NCBI RefSeq assembly: GCF_900091495.1
Contig: NZ_LT607413.1
Location: 6,773,001 to 6,837,000 of the forward strand
Origin: Micromonospora echinospora
GTDB lineage: Bacteria > Actinomycetota > Actinomycetes > Mycobacteriales > Micromonosporaceae
DNA: 64,000 nucleotides
Direction of reading: 5' to 3'
Part shown: piece by piece, positions 34,383 through 43,233 of the stretch
Numbering within the stretch: position 1 is the first letter of the stretch
Layout: each line of letters opens with the position of its first letter
Notes under the pieces: model-generated
Database searches by the model: none
Told to the model about the DNA's origin: nothing
Seen by the model: only the letters and a program-made list of their open reading frames with translations
Program-made: the position numbers and the translations under genes

Positions 34383-35003
34383 ATGGCGAGGTACTTCGAC
34401 GTGCACCCGGACAACCCGCAACCCCGCAGCATCGGGCAGGTGGTCGGGATCGTCCGCGACGGCGGACTGATCGCCTACCCGACCGACTCGTGCTTCGCGC
34501 TCGGCTGCCAGCTCGGCAACAAGGCCGGCATCGACCGGATCCGCCAGATCCGCCACCTCGACGACGACCACCACTTCACCCTGGTCTGCCGGGACTTCGC
34601 CCAGCTCGGTCAGCTCGTGCAGATCAACAACGCGCTGTTCCGCTCGATCAAGGCCGCGACCCCGGGCAGCTACACGTTCATCCTGCCGGCGACCCGGGAG
34701 GTGCCACGCCGACTGCTGCACCCGAAACGCAAGACCGTCGGGGTCCGCATCCCCCGGCACACCGTGGCGCAGGCGCTGCTCACCGAGCTGGGTGAGCCGC
34801 TGGTCTCCAGCACCCTGCTGCTGCCCGGCGAGGACGAGCCGATGACCCAGGGCTGGACGATCAAGGAGACGCTCGACCACGCCGTCGACGCGGTGGTCGA
34901 CTCCGGCGAGTGCGGCACCGAGCCGACCACGGTGATCGACTTCTCGGAGGGCACGGCCGAGATCGTCCGCCGGGGCGCCGGGGACCCGACGCGCTTCGAG
35001 TGA
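34383..35003 (+). CDS. YciO/YrdC/Sua5-family protein (L-threonylcarbamoyladenylate-synthase-like)
   Basis: A 206-residue YrdC-fold protein: VVGIVRDGGLIAYPTDSCFA near the start and KAATPGSYTFILPATREVPR later, with the KRKTVGVRIPRH strand. The fold binds RNA and ATP; Sua5/YrdC enzymes make threonylcarbamoyl-AMP for the t6A tRNA modification. Overall it looks more like the shorter YciO branch, whose exact role is unsettled. The ATG at 34383 has no clear ribosome site, but TATGCT ends 7 bases upstream, consistent with a leaderless mRNA. It is monocistronic and followed by hairpins. Confidence 0.88.
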   Translation: MARYFDVHPDNPQPRSIGQVVGIVRDGGLIAYPTDSCFALGCQLGNKAGIDRIRQIRHLDDDHHFTLVCRDFAQLGQLVQINNALFRSIKAATPGSYTFILPATREVPRRLLHPKRKTVGVRIPRHTVAQALLTELGEPLVSSTLLLPGEDEPMTQGWTIKETLDHAVDAVVDSGECGTEPTTVIDFSEGTAEIVRRGAGDPTRFE

Positions 35004-35011
35004 CACGACGA

Positions 35012-35042
35012 ACCGGTGCCCGGCGGGCGGCCGGGCACCGGT
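35012..35042. terminator. Hairpin after the YciO-like gene
   Basis: Perfect 12-base arms ACCGGTGCCCGG/CCGGGCACCGGT around a 7-base loop, starting 9 bases after the stop codon. Alternative pairing of CACGAC with GTCGTG can extend the base. Confidence 0.7.
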
Positions 35043-35129
35043 CGTGGGTCCACCCGCCCCGGACGGAACGGGCGGCGGGTCGCGGTCGTGCGGCGGACCG
35101 GAAACGGGGTCGCCGTGGTGGGTGCGGGG

Positions 35130-35163
35130 TCCCGCACCGGGCCTGGTCCGGCCCGGTGCGGGA
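35130..35163 (-). terminator. Hairpin ending the FGGY-kinase operon
   Basis: Perfect 14-base arms TCCCGCACCGGGCC/GGCCCGGTGCGGGA with a 6-base loop, 13 bases beyond the kinase stop in the direction of its transcription. Confidence 0.75.
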
Positions 35164-35175
35164 GGTCACCGGGCC

Positions 35176-36678
35176 CTACCCGGAGCCGGGGTCGGACTGG
35201 AGCCGGGCCAGAGTGTGCACCTGGTCCCGAGTGTCCCGGTAGAGCGAGGTGTACTGCGCGAACAGCAGGTCGTAGGTGTCCCGCACCGTCGGGTCCGGCT
35301 CGACCGTGACACCGGGCACCGTCCAGTCCGTCCCCGCCGGCACCAGGCCCACGCCGACCCCCGCCAGCAGCGCGTCGCCGTAGCTGGCCCCGATGGTCAC
35401 CTTCGGCACCTCCTGCGTCCGGCCGGTGACGTCGCTGACGATCCGGGTCCAGAGCCCGCCCTGCGTGCCGCCACCCACGGCGACCAGCCGGCGCACCGGG
35501 TTCGCCTCGGTGTCGAGCAGTTCCAGGATCTGCCGGATACCGAAGGCGATGCCCTCGTACACCGCGCGGAACAGGTGCCCACGCCCGTGCCGCAGGGTGA
35601 GCCCGGCGACCACGCCCCGCGCGTGCGGATCGAAGATCGGGGTCCGCTCCCCCGCGAAGTACGGCAGCAGCAGCAACCCGTCGGCGCCGGCCGGCACCCG
35701 CGCCGCCTCCGCCACCAGCGTCTCGAACGGCACGTCGCCCACCAGTTCCTGGACCCAGCCGGTGAGGCTGCCCGAGGTGGCCATGCCGGCGGCCAGGCAG
35801 TACGCCTCGGCGTCCACCCCGGCGGTGTTCCACAGCTGCGGGTGCCGGGCCAGGTCGCGCAGCACCTGCACGAAGAACATCGTCGAGCCGTACATGAGCA
35901 TCAGGTCGCCGGGGCGGCGCACCCCGACGCTGACCGACTCGGCCCAGGCGTCCACCGTGCCGGCGCAGACCGGGGTGCCCACCGGCAGGCCGGTCGCCTC
36001 GGCCGCCGCCGCCGTGATCGCGCCGACCACCTCGGACGACCAGGCCAGCCGGGGCGCGGGCAGGTCGCCCATGACGTCGTCGTACCAGGGCTGGTGCCAC
36101 TGCCGGGCCTCGATGTCGTACAGCGGCACCGACTGGCTGGCGGTGTGGTGGTCGAGGACGTACTCGCCGGTCAGCTTCCGGACCACGTACGAGCTGGAGT
36201 TGTACCAGCGGGTGGCGCGTGCCCACACCTCCGGCTCCCGGCGGCGCACCCAGAGCGCCTTCGGGCCGACCGCCTGGGTGGTGATCGGCGTGGCGCAGCG
36301 GTCGAGCACCGCCGCCGCGCCGTACCGCTCGGTCAGCTCGTCGATCTCGGCGGTGGCCCGCATGTCGACGCCGTAGAGGATGGCCGGCCGGACCGGCACG
36401 TCGTCGGCGTCGCAGAGCACCAGGCAGGGGCCGACGCCACTGACACAGACCCCGGCGATCGGCGCCCCGCCGGCCGATTCGACCAGCTCCCGGGCGATGG
36501 CGACCACGTCGCCCCACCAGACCGCCTCGGCGTCCACCTCGGCCCAGCCGGGCCGGGGCATGGACATCGACCGGGGCCGGGGGCGGACGGCGGTGGCCAC
36601 CACCCGGCCGCCGGGGTCGGTGAGGACACCCTTGCTGCTGCCGGTGCCCAGGTCGATGCCGAGCAGGAGCGGTCCCAT
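35176..36678 (-). CDS. FGGY-family sugar kinase
   Basis: A 500-residue two-domain kinase of the xylulokinase/fuculokinase/gluconokinase family. The N-terminal phosphate loop is LLLGIDLGTGSSKGVLTD; the second-domain signature is seen as RRLVAVGGGTQGGLWTRIVS and the adenosine-site segment near GASYGDALLAG. It should phosphorylate a ketose or sugar acid. The ATG at 36678 shares its A with the stop of the isomerase gene (TGATG). With a fucose-isomerase-like enzyme and an aldolase in the operon, a ketose such as fuculose is a reasonable guess, but specificity cannot be read from the sequence. Confidence 0.9.
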   Translation of the reverse strand: MGPLLLGIDLGTGSSKGVLTDPGGRVVATAVRPRPRSMSMPRPGWAEVDAEAVWWGDVVAIARELVESAGGAPIAGVCVSGVGPCLVLCDADDVPVRPAILYGVDMRATAEIDELTERYGAAAVLDRCATPITTQAVGPKALWVRRREPEVWARATRWYNSSSYVVRKLTGEYVLDHHTASQSVPLYDIEARQWHQPWYDDVMGDLPAPRLAWSSEVVGAITAAAAEATGLPVGTPVCAGTVDAWAESVSVGVRRPGDLMLMYGSTMFFVQVLRDLARHPQLWNTAGVDAEAYCLAAGMATSGSLTGWVQELVGDVPFETLVAEAARVPAGADGLLLLPYFAGERTPIFDPHARGVVAGLTLRHGRGHLFRAVYEGIAFGIRQILELLDTEANPVRRLVAVGGGTQGGLWTRIVSDVTGRTQEVPKVTIGASYGDALLAGVGVGLVPAGTDWTVPGVTVEPDPTVRDTYDLLFAQYTSLYRDTRDQVHTLARLQSDPGSG

Positions 36679-38315
36679 CAGATCCGCACGTCCCCGCAGA
36701 GGTGGACGACCACTCCGAGGGACTCGAACATCGCCGCCTTGGCCTGCAACGCCCGGTCGGCCGTGTCGGCGTCCGGGGTGTACGCGACGTTGAGGTGGTT
36801 GGCCTTGTGCCGGGCCATGAGCTGGTCCCGGTCGACACCGTGCAGGACGGCGTGCATGATCGGCCACTCCGGGTTGGTGGCGTCCAACCGGCGGCGGGTC
36901 TCCTCCTCGGGCAGTTCCACGGCGGTGCCGCGACCGAGGTCGACGTGCAGGACGCCGTCCATGATGAACACCCGGGACCAGACGATCTCCCCCGGCTTGG
37001 AGACACCACTGAGCGTGCCGCCACCGAGCGGGAAGAACATCGGGGGCTGCCGCATGCTGTAGCTCTTGTCGTACCCGCCGTGGTGCGAGGCGGGCACCGA
37101 GCCGGAGATCTCCATGACCCAGACGAAGCGGCCGTCGTACTCCTCGCCCCACCGGATGTCGTGCAGGGTGGTGGCCGGGTCGAAGCCCATCGCGGTCCAG
37201 ATCCGGTTGGTGACCAGGGAGTCCACCGCGACGCCCTCGTCCACCTCGTTGAAGTGCGGCAGCGGCTGGCCGGCGTAGAGCTCCCGCGCGCCGTCGCGGC
37301 TGCGCACCGGCGGACGCTCGGCGTTGTTGAGCAGCCCCTCGGCCAGGTCACTGGCCGGGACGGTGTCCTTCAGGCCCTGCTGGTACTGGATGCCCACCGC
37401 GTCCAGGCCGAAGTCGTCGGCGATCCGCAGCGCCGCGACGTACATCTTGAACTGGCTGAGCAGCTGGGCGTCGGTCAGCTCGGTGGCCTCGTCGGTGCCG
37501 GTGTGGAAGGTCATCCCCGCCTTGTCGAGCCAGTCCCGGACGGCCTGCGCCTCCTCCTCCGGCACCCGGTTCATCTCGGCGACCAGCGCGCTCTGCGAGA
37601 GCCGCTCCTTGTAGATGCCGAGCGGGTTGAGCAGCTCGTCGTCGATGATGGCGTTGTACATGCCCATGCAGCCCTCGTCGAAGACCCCGATGATCGCCTT
37701 CTCCCGCTGGAGCTGGGCGGCCAGGGCCCGGCCGAGCGCCACCTCCTCGGTGTCCGGCAGGGCGGGCAGGTCGCGGACGTGGCTCTGGTCGTGGGTCAGC
37801 GTGCCGGTCTCCAGCCAGGTGCGCAGCCCCGCCACGGCCCAGTCGTCGGTGAAGTCCTTGCTCCACAGGATGGAGTGCGCAACGCCGGCCTTGGTGAGGC
37901 TGGCGGTCAGCCCGAGCAGGCCGACCAGGCCGGGGAACTGACCGTTCCAGTTGGCCACCACCAGGATCGGCCCCCGGTGGGTGCGCAGCCCGGCGAGCAC
38001 GTGGTGGCTGTACTGCCAGACCGCCTCGGCGACGATCACCGGGGCCTCCGGCGGGATGGTCTTGAAGACCTCGATGCCCTGACGCTGGCTGGCGATGAAA
38101 CCGTGTCCCGCCTCGGTGTCCACCGGGTGGGCGCGGCGGATCCGCCGGCCCAGGGCGGTGACCGCCCGCTCCAGGTCGGCCTCGAACGCCTCCTGGGTGG
38201 GCCAGCAGGTCTGGTTGGCGCTCAGCCGCAGGTCGCCGCTGGCGACGGTGTAGACGACGCCGGGTTCGGCGGTGGCCTCATCGGCCAGGACGGGGAAGGC
38301 GTAGCTGCTGCTCAT
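36678..38315 (-). CDS. L-fucose-isomerase-like protein
   Basis: A 545-residue protein of the L-fucose/L-arabinose isomerase superfamily. Seen are PVIVAEAVWQYSHHVLAGLR and PILVVANWNGQFPGLVG in the N-terminal Rossmann-like half, and FDEGCMGMYNAIIDDELLNP with an acidic metal-ligand candidate in the middle. The C-terminal beta-barrel segment reads HADVL-like in others and HVDLGRGTAVELPEEE here. It is close in length to true fucose isomerase (~590) but more like the uncharacterised fucose-isomerase-family proteins of actinomycetes. It would isomerise an aldose to the ketose used by the FGGY kinase. The ATG at 38315 is 39 bases after the aldolase gene. Confidence 0.82.
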   Translation of the reverse strand: MSSSYAFPVLADEATAEPGVVYTVASGDLRLSANQTCWPTQEAFEADLERAVTALGRRIRRAHPVDTEAGHGFIASQRQGIEVFKTIPPEAPVIVAEAVWQYSHHVLAGLRTHRGPILVVANWNGQFPGLVGLLGLTASLTKAGVAHSILWSKDFTDDWAVAGLRTWLETGTLTHDQSHVRDLPALPDTEEVALGRALAAQLQREKAIIGVFDEGCMGMYNAIIDDELLNPLGIYKERLSQSALVAEMNRVPEEEAQAVRDWLDKAGMTFHTGTDEATELTDAQLLSQFKMYVAALRIADDFGLDAVGIQYQQGLKDTVPASDLAEGLLNNAERPPVRSRDGARELYAGQPLPHFNEVDEGVAVDSLVTNRIWTAMGFDPATTLHDIRWGEEYDGRFVWVMEISGSVPASHHGGYDKSYSMRQPPMFFPLGGGTLSGVSKPGEIVWSRVFIMDGVLHVDLGRGTAVELPEEETRRRLDATNPEWPIMHAVLHGVDRDQLMARHKANHLNVAYTPDADTADRALQAKAAMFESLGVVVHLCGDVRI

Positions 38316-38354
38316 GACGGGCTCCCGAGGCTTCGGAACGGACAGGTGCGGTGG

Positions 38355-39233
38355 TCAGAGAAGGTCGGCGACGTCGGCTTCGAGCACGCGCCGGTCCTCC
38401 GGCGAGATCGGGTCGAGCGGGGCGCGCAGCCCGCTGGCCGGCACGCCGCGCAGTTCGAGCACCGCCTTGAGGTGGGCGAGGTTGCCCTGCCGGGTGACGG
38501 CGACGGCCCGGTGGGCGCGCTCGCGGGCCACGGCGAGCGCGTCGGCGTCGCCGGCGCGCAGCGCGTCACGGACCTCCAGGAAGGGCTTCGGCAGGGCGGA
38601 ACTGACCCCGGAGACCACTCCGGCTCCGCCCACGGCGACGACCTCGGTGAACTCGGCGTCCGCCCCGGAGTAGACCGGCAGTCCGGTGCCGGCGAGCGCG
38701 TCGACGTACCCGCCGACGTCGGCGGTGCTCTCGCCGCTGATCTTCACCCCGGCGAGACCGGTCGCGGCGAGCCGGGCGAGCAGCGCCGGGGGCACCGGCA
38801 CGGTGGTCCGGGCCGCGAAGAGGTACCCGTAGACGGACGCCCCGGCCGCCGCCGCGACCACGTCCTCGTAGTACGTGACCAGCGCCGACTCGCTGGCCGG
38901 GTAGTAGTACGGGGTCAGCACCGCCACCTGCCGGGCGCCCAGGTCGACGGCGGCCCGGGTGAGCCGGACGGCCTGGTGGGTCGAGGCCGCGCCGACGTGC
39001 CAGTACGTCCGGTCCGGGCCGAACGCGTCGGCGGCCACCGCGCAGACGGCGAGCCGCTCGTCGTCGGTGAGGGTGGTGAACTCGCCGGTGGTGCCGGCGA
39101 CGAACACCCCGTCCAGGGGCGTCTCGGCCAGTTGCGCGTACGCGGCCTTGGCGGCGCCGAGGTCGACCTCGCCGTGCGAGTCGAAGAGGGTGGGCAGGGC
39201 GCTGATCAGGTTGCTGGCGGGGTACGCCGTCAT
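38355..39233 (-). CDS. DapA/N-acetylneuraminate-lyase-family aldolase
   Basis: A 292-residue class I aldolase. The family motif GTTGEFTTLTDDERLAV binds the pyruvate carboxylate. TPYYYPAS carries the catalytic Tyr, and the Schiff-base Lys164 lies in GLAGVKISGES. In a catabolic operon with isomerase, kinase, BNR protein and Tct transporter it is probably a 2-keto-3-deoxy-sugar-acid or sialic-acid-type aldolase rather than lysine-pathway DapA. It lies 16 bases after the BNR gene. Confidence 0.88.
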   Translation of the reverse strand: MTAYPASNLISALPTLFDSHGEVDLGAAKAAYAQLAETPLDGVFVAGTTGEFTTLTDDERLAVCAVAADAFGPDRTYWHVGAASTHQAVRLTRAAVDLGARQVAVLTPYYYPASESALVTYYEDVVAAAAGASVYGYLFAARTTVPVPPALLARLAATGLAGVKISGESTADVGGYVDALAGTGLPVYSGADAEFTEVVAVGGAGVVSGVSSALPKPFLEVRDALRAGDADALAVARERAHRAVAVTRQGNLAHLKAVLELRGVPASGLRAPLDPISPEDRRVLEADVADLL

Positions 39234-39249
39234 GGGTCGGCTCCGGGGA

Positions 39250-40254
39250 TCAGGGGTGGAGCAGGGCGAGGACGATGCCGCGCCGCTGCCAGGTGTAGGT
39301 GACCGCGAGCCCGTCGGGGGTGCGGACCAGACAGGGGTAGGAGAACTCGTTCACGCCGGTGGTCAGTACGCCCGAGTCGGCGGGCTGGTAGCCCTCCCGG
39401 TCGGCCGCGCCGGTGGACTCCTCAAGGGTCAGCCAGGGCTGCCAGGTGTCCCCGTCGTCGGTGGAGACCGAGACGACCAGCGGGGCCCGGGAGGCCCAGT
39501 CGCCGGTGGTCGGGTTGTGCGCGAGGTGGACCGTGCGTCCGTCGGCGCACGCGCTGACCCCGGAGTTGTTGTTCGGCACCGCGCTGGGCACCCCCGGTGA
39601 CCAGGTCTCGCCCTCGTCGGTGCTGGCCGAGGCGACCAGTCGACCGGAGGTGCTGCGGGCCAACAGGCGCAGATCGCCGTCCGGGGTCGCCCAGAGGGTG
39701 GGCTGGATGATGCCGGCGCCGGGGAACGTGTCGTGGTCGAGCGGCACGTCCGGGGTGCGCCGCCAGGTCAGGCCGTCGTCGTCGCTGATGTCGACGAAGG
39801 CGTCCCAGCGGGGCCGTTCCCCCCACGTCTCGGTGGAGGCCCCGGCGAGCAGCCGGCCGGAGGGCAGCCGCAGCGGCGGGACGCGGACCGGTCCGCGCCC
39901 TCCTTCGCCGCCGTCGACCAGCGGACGCGGGGCCGACCAGGTTCGGCCCCCGTCAGCGGAGCGGACCAGCCAGGTCCGCCAGGCACCGATGGTCGCCCCG
40001 ACCTTGAAGTAGAGCAGCAGGTCCCCGTCGACCCGTGGGTGCAGCACCGGGTTCCAGCAGGGGGCGAGGTCGCCGCTGACCACGGCCGGGGCGGACCACT
40101 CGTCGCCGGTCCCGGTGGTCAGCCGGATCCGGGAGTTGGCGGCCCCCTCGTGGTCGCCCTCGAACCAGGCGACCACGAAGCGGCCGTCCACCGCGCAGAC
40201 CGTGCTGCCGTGGCACTGGCCCGGCACGTCCCGCACGACGAAGTGTCGGCGCAT
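39250..40254 (-). CDS. BNR-repeat sialidase-superfamily protein, cytoplasmic
   Basis: A 334-residue six-bladed propeller with at least four Asp-box repeats: SADGGRTW, SDDDGLTW, STDEGETW and STDDGDTW. The arrangement and the ending GVNEFSYPCLVRTPDGLAVT resemble the BNR_2 group of predicted exo-sialidases. No signal peptide is present, so it would act inside the cell after uptake. Real sialidases need an Arg triad and Tyr/Glu pair that cannot be assigned by eye, so the substrate could be another acidic sugar. The ATG at 40254 shares its A with the tctA stop (TGATG). Confidence 0.8.
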   Translation of the reverse strand: MRRHFVVRDVPGQCHGSTVCAVDGRFVVAWFEGDHEGAANSRIRLTTGTGDEWSAPAVVSGDLAPCWNPVLHPRVDGDLLLYFKVGATIGAWRTWLVRSADGGRTWSAPRPLVDGGEGGRGPVRVPPLRLPSGRLLAGASTETWGERPRWDAFVDISDDDGLTWRRTPDVPLDHDTFPGAGIIQPTLWATPDGDLRLLARSTSGRLVASASTDEGETWSPGVPSAVPNNNSGVSACADGRTVHLAHNPTTGDWASRAPLVVSVSTDDGDTWQPWLTLEESTGAADREGYQPADSGVLTTGVNEFSYPCLVRTPDGLAVTYTWQRRGIVLALLHP

Positions 40255-41783
40255 CAGCCGTTCACTCCGGTGTGGACCTGCTCGTCCGCCGGGGTGTGCT
40301 CGGCCGGCTCCCCCCGGCGGGCCTTGAGTCGGGCCCGCACGCGGGGCACCACGATGGCCAGCACCGCGACGACGATGAGGAAGACGGCGATCGGGCTGGT
40401 GTAGATGGTCTCCAGGCCGCCGATCTCCATCGACCGGCGGAAGTTCCGCTCGGCCAGCGGACCGAGAATCAGGCCGAGCACCACCGGGCCGGCCGGGAAG
40501 CCGAACCGGCGGAACAGCAGTCCGACGATCCCGAAGAGGATCATCAGGCCGACGTCGAAGACGCTGTTGTTGACCGCGTACGTGCCGACCACGCAGAAGG
40601 TCAGGATGACCACCCAGAGGAAGCGGTTGGGCAGTTCCAGCAGCTTGGCCACGCCACGCATGCGCAGCAGGCTGATCCCCAGGGTCAGCACGGTCGCGAA
40701 GAGCATGATGCCGGCGATCGAGTAGACCAGGTCGGGCTGCTGCGAGAAGAGCATCGGGCCGGGCTGGATGCCCCAGATGATCATGGAACCGAGCATCACG
40801 GCCATCACCGAGTCGCCGGGCACACCCAGGGCGAGCGTGGTGAGCACCGATCCGCCCACCCCGGCGTTGGACGACGAGTCGGCGGCGGTCAGCCCCTCCA
40901 GGGAGCCCTTGCCAAACCGCTCCGGCTCCTTGGAGACCTTCTTCGCCTGGTTCCAGGCGACGATGCCGCCGATGTCGCCGCCAGCCGCGGGCAGCACGCC
41001 CACCACCGTGCCGACAGCCGAGCCCACCGCGACCGGCTTGACCATGCCGCGCAGTTCCGCCCGGTTGGGCCACCAGCGGCCGAAGGTCTGTATGGCCTTG
41101 TCCCGGGCGTGGCCGCGTTCGAGCATCTGGCCGAAGACCTCGGCGATGCCGAAGAGGCCGATGATCACCGCGATGAACGGGATGCCCTCGACCAGCTGCG
41201 GGATGCCGAAGGTGAACCGGTCCGAGCCGTCCAGCGGGTCACGGCCGATGGCGCCCAGGGCCAGGCCGAGCAGGCCGGCGATCAGCCCCTTGACGATCTT
41301 GCCGCCGGACACCTCGATCATCATGGTCAGACCGAAGACGACCAGGGCGAACATCTCCGGCGAGCCGAACTCGACGGCGAGGTTGCTCAGCGGGACAGCG
41401 GCGAACATCAGCACCGCGATGCCGATGAACCCGCCGATCGCCGACGCGTACGCCGAGGCGGTCAGCGCGATGCCCGCCTTACCCTGCCGGGCCAACGCGT
41501 ACCCGTCGAAGGTGGTCGCGATGGAGGCGGGGGTGCCGGGTGTGTTGATCAGGATCGCCGGCACCCGGTCGCCGAACTGCGCCGCGACGAGAATGGTCAG
41601 CAGCACGGCCAGGCCGGGCACCGGGTCCATGGTCAGCGTGAAGGCGCTGGCCAGGGCGACCGCCATGGTGGCGCTGATCCCGGGGAACGCGCCGACCAGC
41701 ATGCCGATGGCGGCCCCGATCAGGACGCAGAACGCGATCTCGAGAGTGAAGAGGGCACCGAAGCCCTCGACCATTGCGCTCAT
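40254..41783 (-). CDS. tctA: Tripartite tricarboxylate transporter large membrane subunit TctA
   Basis: A 509-residue protein with about 11-12 membrane helices. TctA signatures are AIGMLVGAFPGISATMAVAL in the first half and GTVVGVLPAAGGDIGGIVAW followed by NQAKK in the second, plus PGTPASIATTFDGYALARQG. TctA with TctB forms a secondary importer driven by an ion gradient and fed by the binding protein TctC. The family imports citrate and other carboxylates. Here the operon context suggests an acidic sugar or a sugar-derived acid. The start overlaps tctB by 4 bases. Confidence 0.93.
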   Translation of the reverse strand: MSAMVEGFGALFTLEIAFCVLIGAAIGMLVGAFPGISATMAVALASAFTLTMDPVPGLAVLLTILVAAQFGDRVPAILINTPGTPASIATTFDGYALARQGKAGIALTASAYASAIGGFIGIAVLMFAAVPLSNLAVEFGSPEMFALVVFGLTMMIEVSGGKIVKGLIAGLLGLALGAIGRDPLDGSDRFTFGIPQLVEGIPFIAVIIGLFGIAEVFGQMLERGHARDKAIQTFGRWWPNRAELRGMVKPVAVGSAVGTVVGVLPAAGGDIGGIVAWNQAKKVSKEPERFGKGSLEGLTAADSSSNAGVGGSVLTTLALGVPGDSVMAVMLGSMIIWGIQPGPMLFSQQPDLVYSIAGIMLFATVLTLGISLLRMRGVAKLLELPNRFLWVVILTFCVVGTYAVNNSVFDVGLMILFGIVGLLFRRFGFPAGPVVLGLILGPLAERNFRRSMEIGGLETIYTSPIAVFLIVVAVLAIVVPRVRARLKARRGEPAEHTPADEQVHTGVNG

Positions 41784-42268
41784 ACGGGCACCTTCAACAG
41801 GAGTGCGAAGAGGGCGTAGAGCACCACCGTGATGCCGGCCGGGAAGAGGACGAGGTCCTTGATCCCCCGGCCGCCCGCGATCCAGGTCAACCCGGCGATA
41901 AAGATCATCGCGGAGACCAGGAAGTGGACGTAGTACCAGAGGACGCCGAAGGCGAAGGTGGCCAGGACGAACCCGGCGACCCGCAGGACCCCGATCCGGG
42001 TGGCCGGCTCCGGCTGCTCCTCGTCGCGGGGGGTACGGACGAAACTGGCGACGATCTGGATCACCGACAGGCCGATGATCCCGAAGGCCAGGGCCTCGGG
42101 CCAGATCCGCGGACTGACCGCCATGGCCCGCTGCGGCAACTCGATCGAGCGGGCCAGCACAAGAAAGACGACGCCCAGCAGCAGGAAGACCCCGCCCAGC
42201 GCTGCCTCGCGCAACGGCGAGGCAGCGCTGCGGTCACCCGCGACGGGGGCCGGTTGGTCGGCGGACAT
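41780..42268 (-). CDS. tctB: Tripartite tricarboxylate transporter small membrane subunit TctB
   Basis: A 162-residue protein with four hydrophobic segments and the family's LPQRAMAVSPRIWPEALAFG between helices 1 and 2. It is the poorly conserved small membrane partner of TctA; identification rests on size, topology and its place between tctC and tctA. ATG 42268 follows the tctC stop by 2 bases; its stop overlaps tctA. Confidence 0.88.
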   Translation of the reverse strand: MSADQPAPVAGDRSAASPLREAALGGVFLLLGVVFLVLARSIELPQRAMAVSPRIWPEALAFGIIGLSVIQIVASFVRTPRDEEQPEPATRIGVLRVAGFVLATFAFGVLWYYVHFLVSAMIFIAGLTWIAGGRGIKDLVLFPAGITVVLYALFALLLKVPV

Positions 42269-42270
42269 GA

Positions 42271-43233
42271 CTAGTAGATCTCGCCGAACCGGTCGTACTC
42301 GGACTGGGCGAAGGTGGTCGCCTCGTCGGGCGAGGTGGCCATCGGGGTGTTGCCGGCCTTGGTCATGACGTCCTTGAACGTGGTCGTCGAGGCGGCCTTC
42401 TGCACGGCGGCGGCAAGCTTCTCCTTGACCTCGGCGGGCAGGCCCGCCGGAGCACCGATCAGGCCCCAACCACCGATGACGATGTCGTGGCCGAGTTCCT
42501 TGGCGGTCGGCGCGTCGGGCAGCGAGCTGACCCGCTCGGGGGCGAGCACCGCGAGGACCCGCATCCGGCCGTCCTTGGCGGCGGTGGCGGACTCGCTGAC
42601 ACCGGCCATGACCGCCTGGACCTCACCGGAGACACCGGCCGCGACAGCCGGGGCACCGCCGTCGTACGGGACGGGCTTGAAGGTCACGCCGGCCGCCTCG
42701 CCGAGGGCGAGGGTGGCGGCCTCCCAGATCGCGCCCGCGCCGGAGTTGGCGACGGTGATGGTGCCCGGCTTGGCCTTGGCGGCGTCCAGGAGCTGCTGAA
42801 GCGTCTGGTACGGGCTGTTCGCCGGCACCGACAGCGTCGCCGGGGCGTTCATCACCTGGCCGAGGAGGGTGTACTGGTCGGGCTTGATGTCCGCGCCCTG
42901 GTGGCCGAGCATCGCCACCTCGACCGGCACGAAACCGATGGAGTAGCCGTCGGCCGGGCGGTCCTTGAGGTAGGTCAGGCCGACCCGGCCACCGCCGCCG
43001 GTGCGGTTCTCCACGACGATGGACTGACCGAGGTCGGCCTCCAACTCCTTGGCGAGGGTACGGGCGGTGAGGTCGGAACCACCGCCCGCCCCCGCGTGGA
43101 CCACCATGGTCAGGCTCTTCTCGGGGTAGTTCTCCGACGACGCCTCCTCGGTGCCGCCGCGGTTGGCGCACGCGCCGAGCGCGAGTGTGCCGACGACCGC
43201 CATGGTGGCGATCCGGAACATCCGTGACTTCAT
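42271..43233 (-). CDS. tctC: Tripartite tricarboxylate transporter substrate-binding lipoprotein TctC
   Basis: A 320-residue lipoprotein (signal MKSRMFRIATMAVVGTLALG, lipobox LGAC with Cys22). The Bug/TctC family body includes VVHAGAGGGSDLTARTLAKE, VVENRTGGGGRVG, the second ligand-binding loop region GAIWEAATLALGEAAG, and KELGHDIVIGGWGLIGAPAG. It captures the substrate outside the membrane and delivers it to TctAB. The ATG overlaps the GntR stop as ATGA, so the regulator is the first gene of the operon. Confidence 0.92.
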   Translation of the reverse strand: MKSRMFRIATMAVVGTLALGACANRGGTEEASSENYPEKSLTMVVHAGAGGGSDLTARTLAKELEADLGQSIVVENRTGGGGRVGLTYLKDRPADGYSIGFVPVEVAMLGHQGADIKPDQYTLLGQVMNAPATLSVPANSPYQTLQQLLDAAKAKPGTITVANSGAGAIWEAATLALGEAAGVTFKPVPYDGGAPAVAAGVSGEVQAVMAGVSESATAAKDGRMRVLAVLAPERVSSLPDAPTAKELGHDIVIGGWGLIGAPAGLPAEVKEKLAAAVQKAASTTTFKDVMTKAGNTPMATSPDEATTFAQSEYDRFGEIY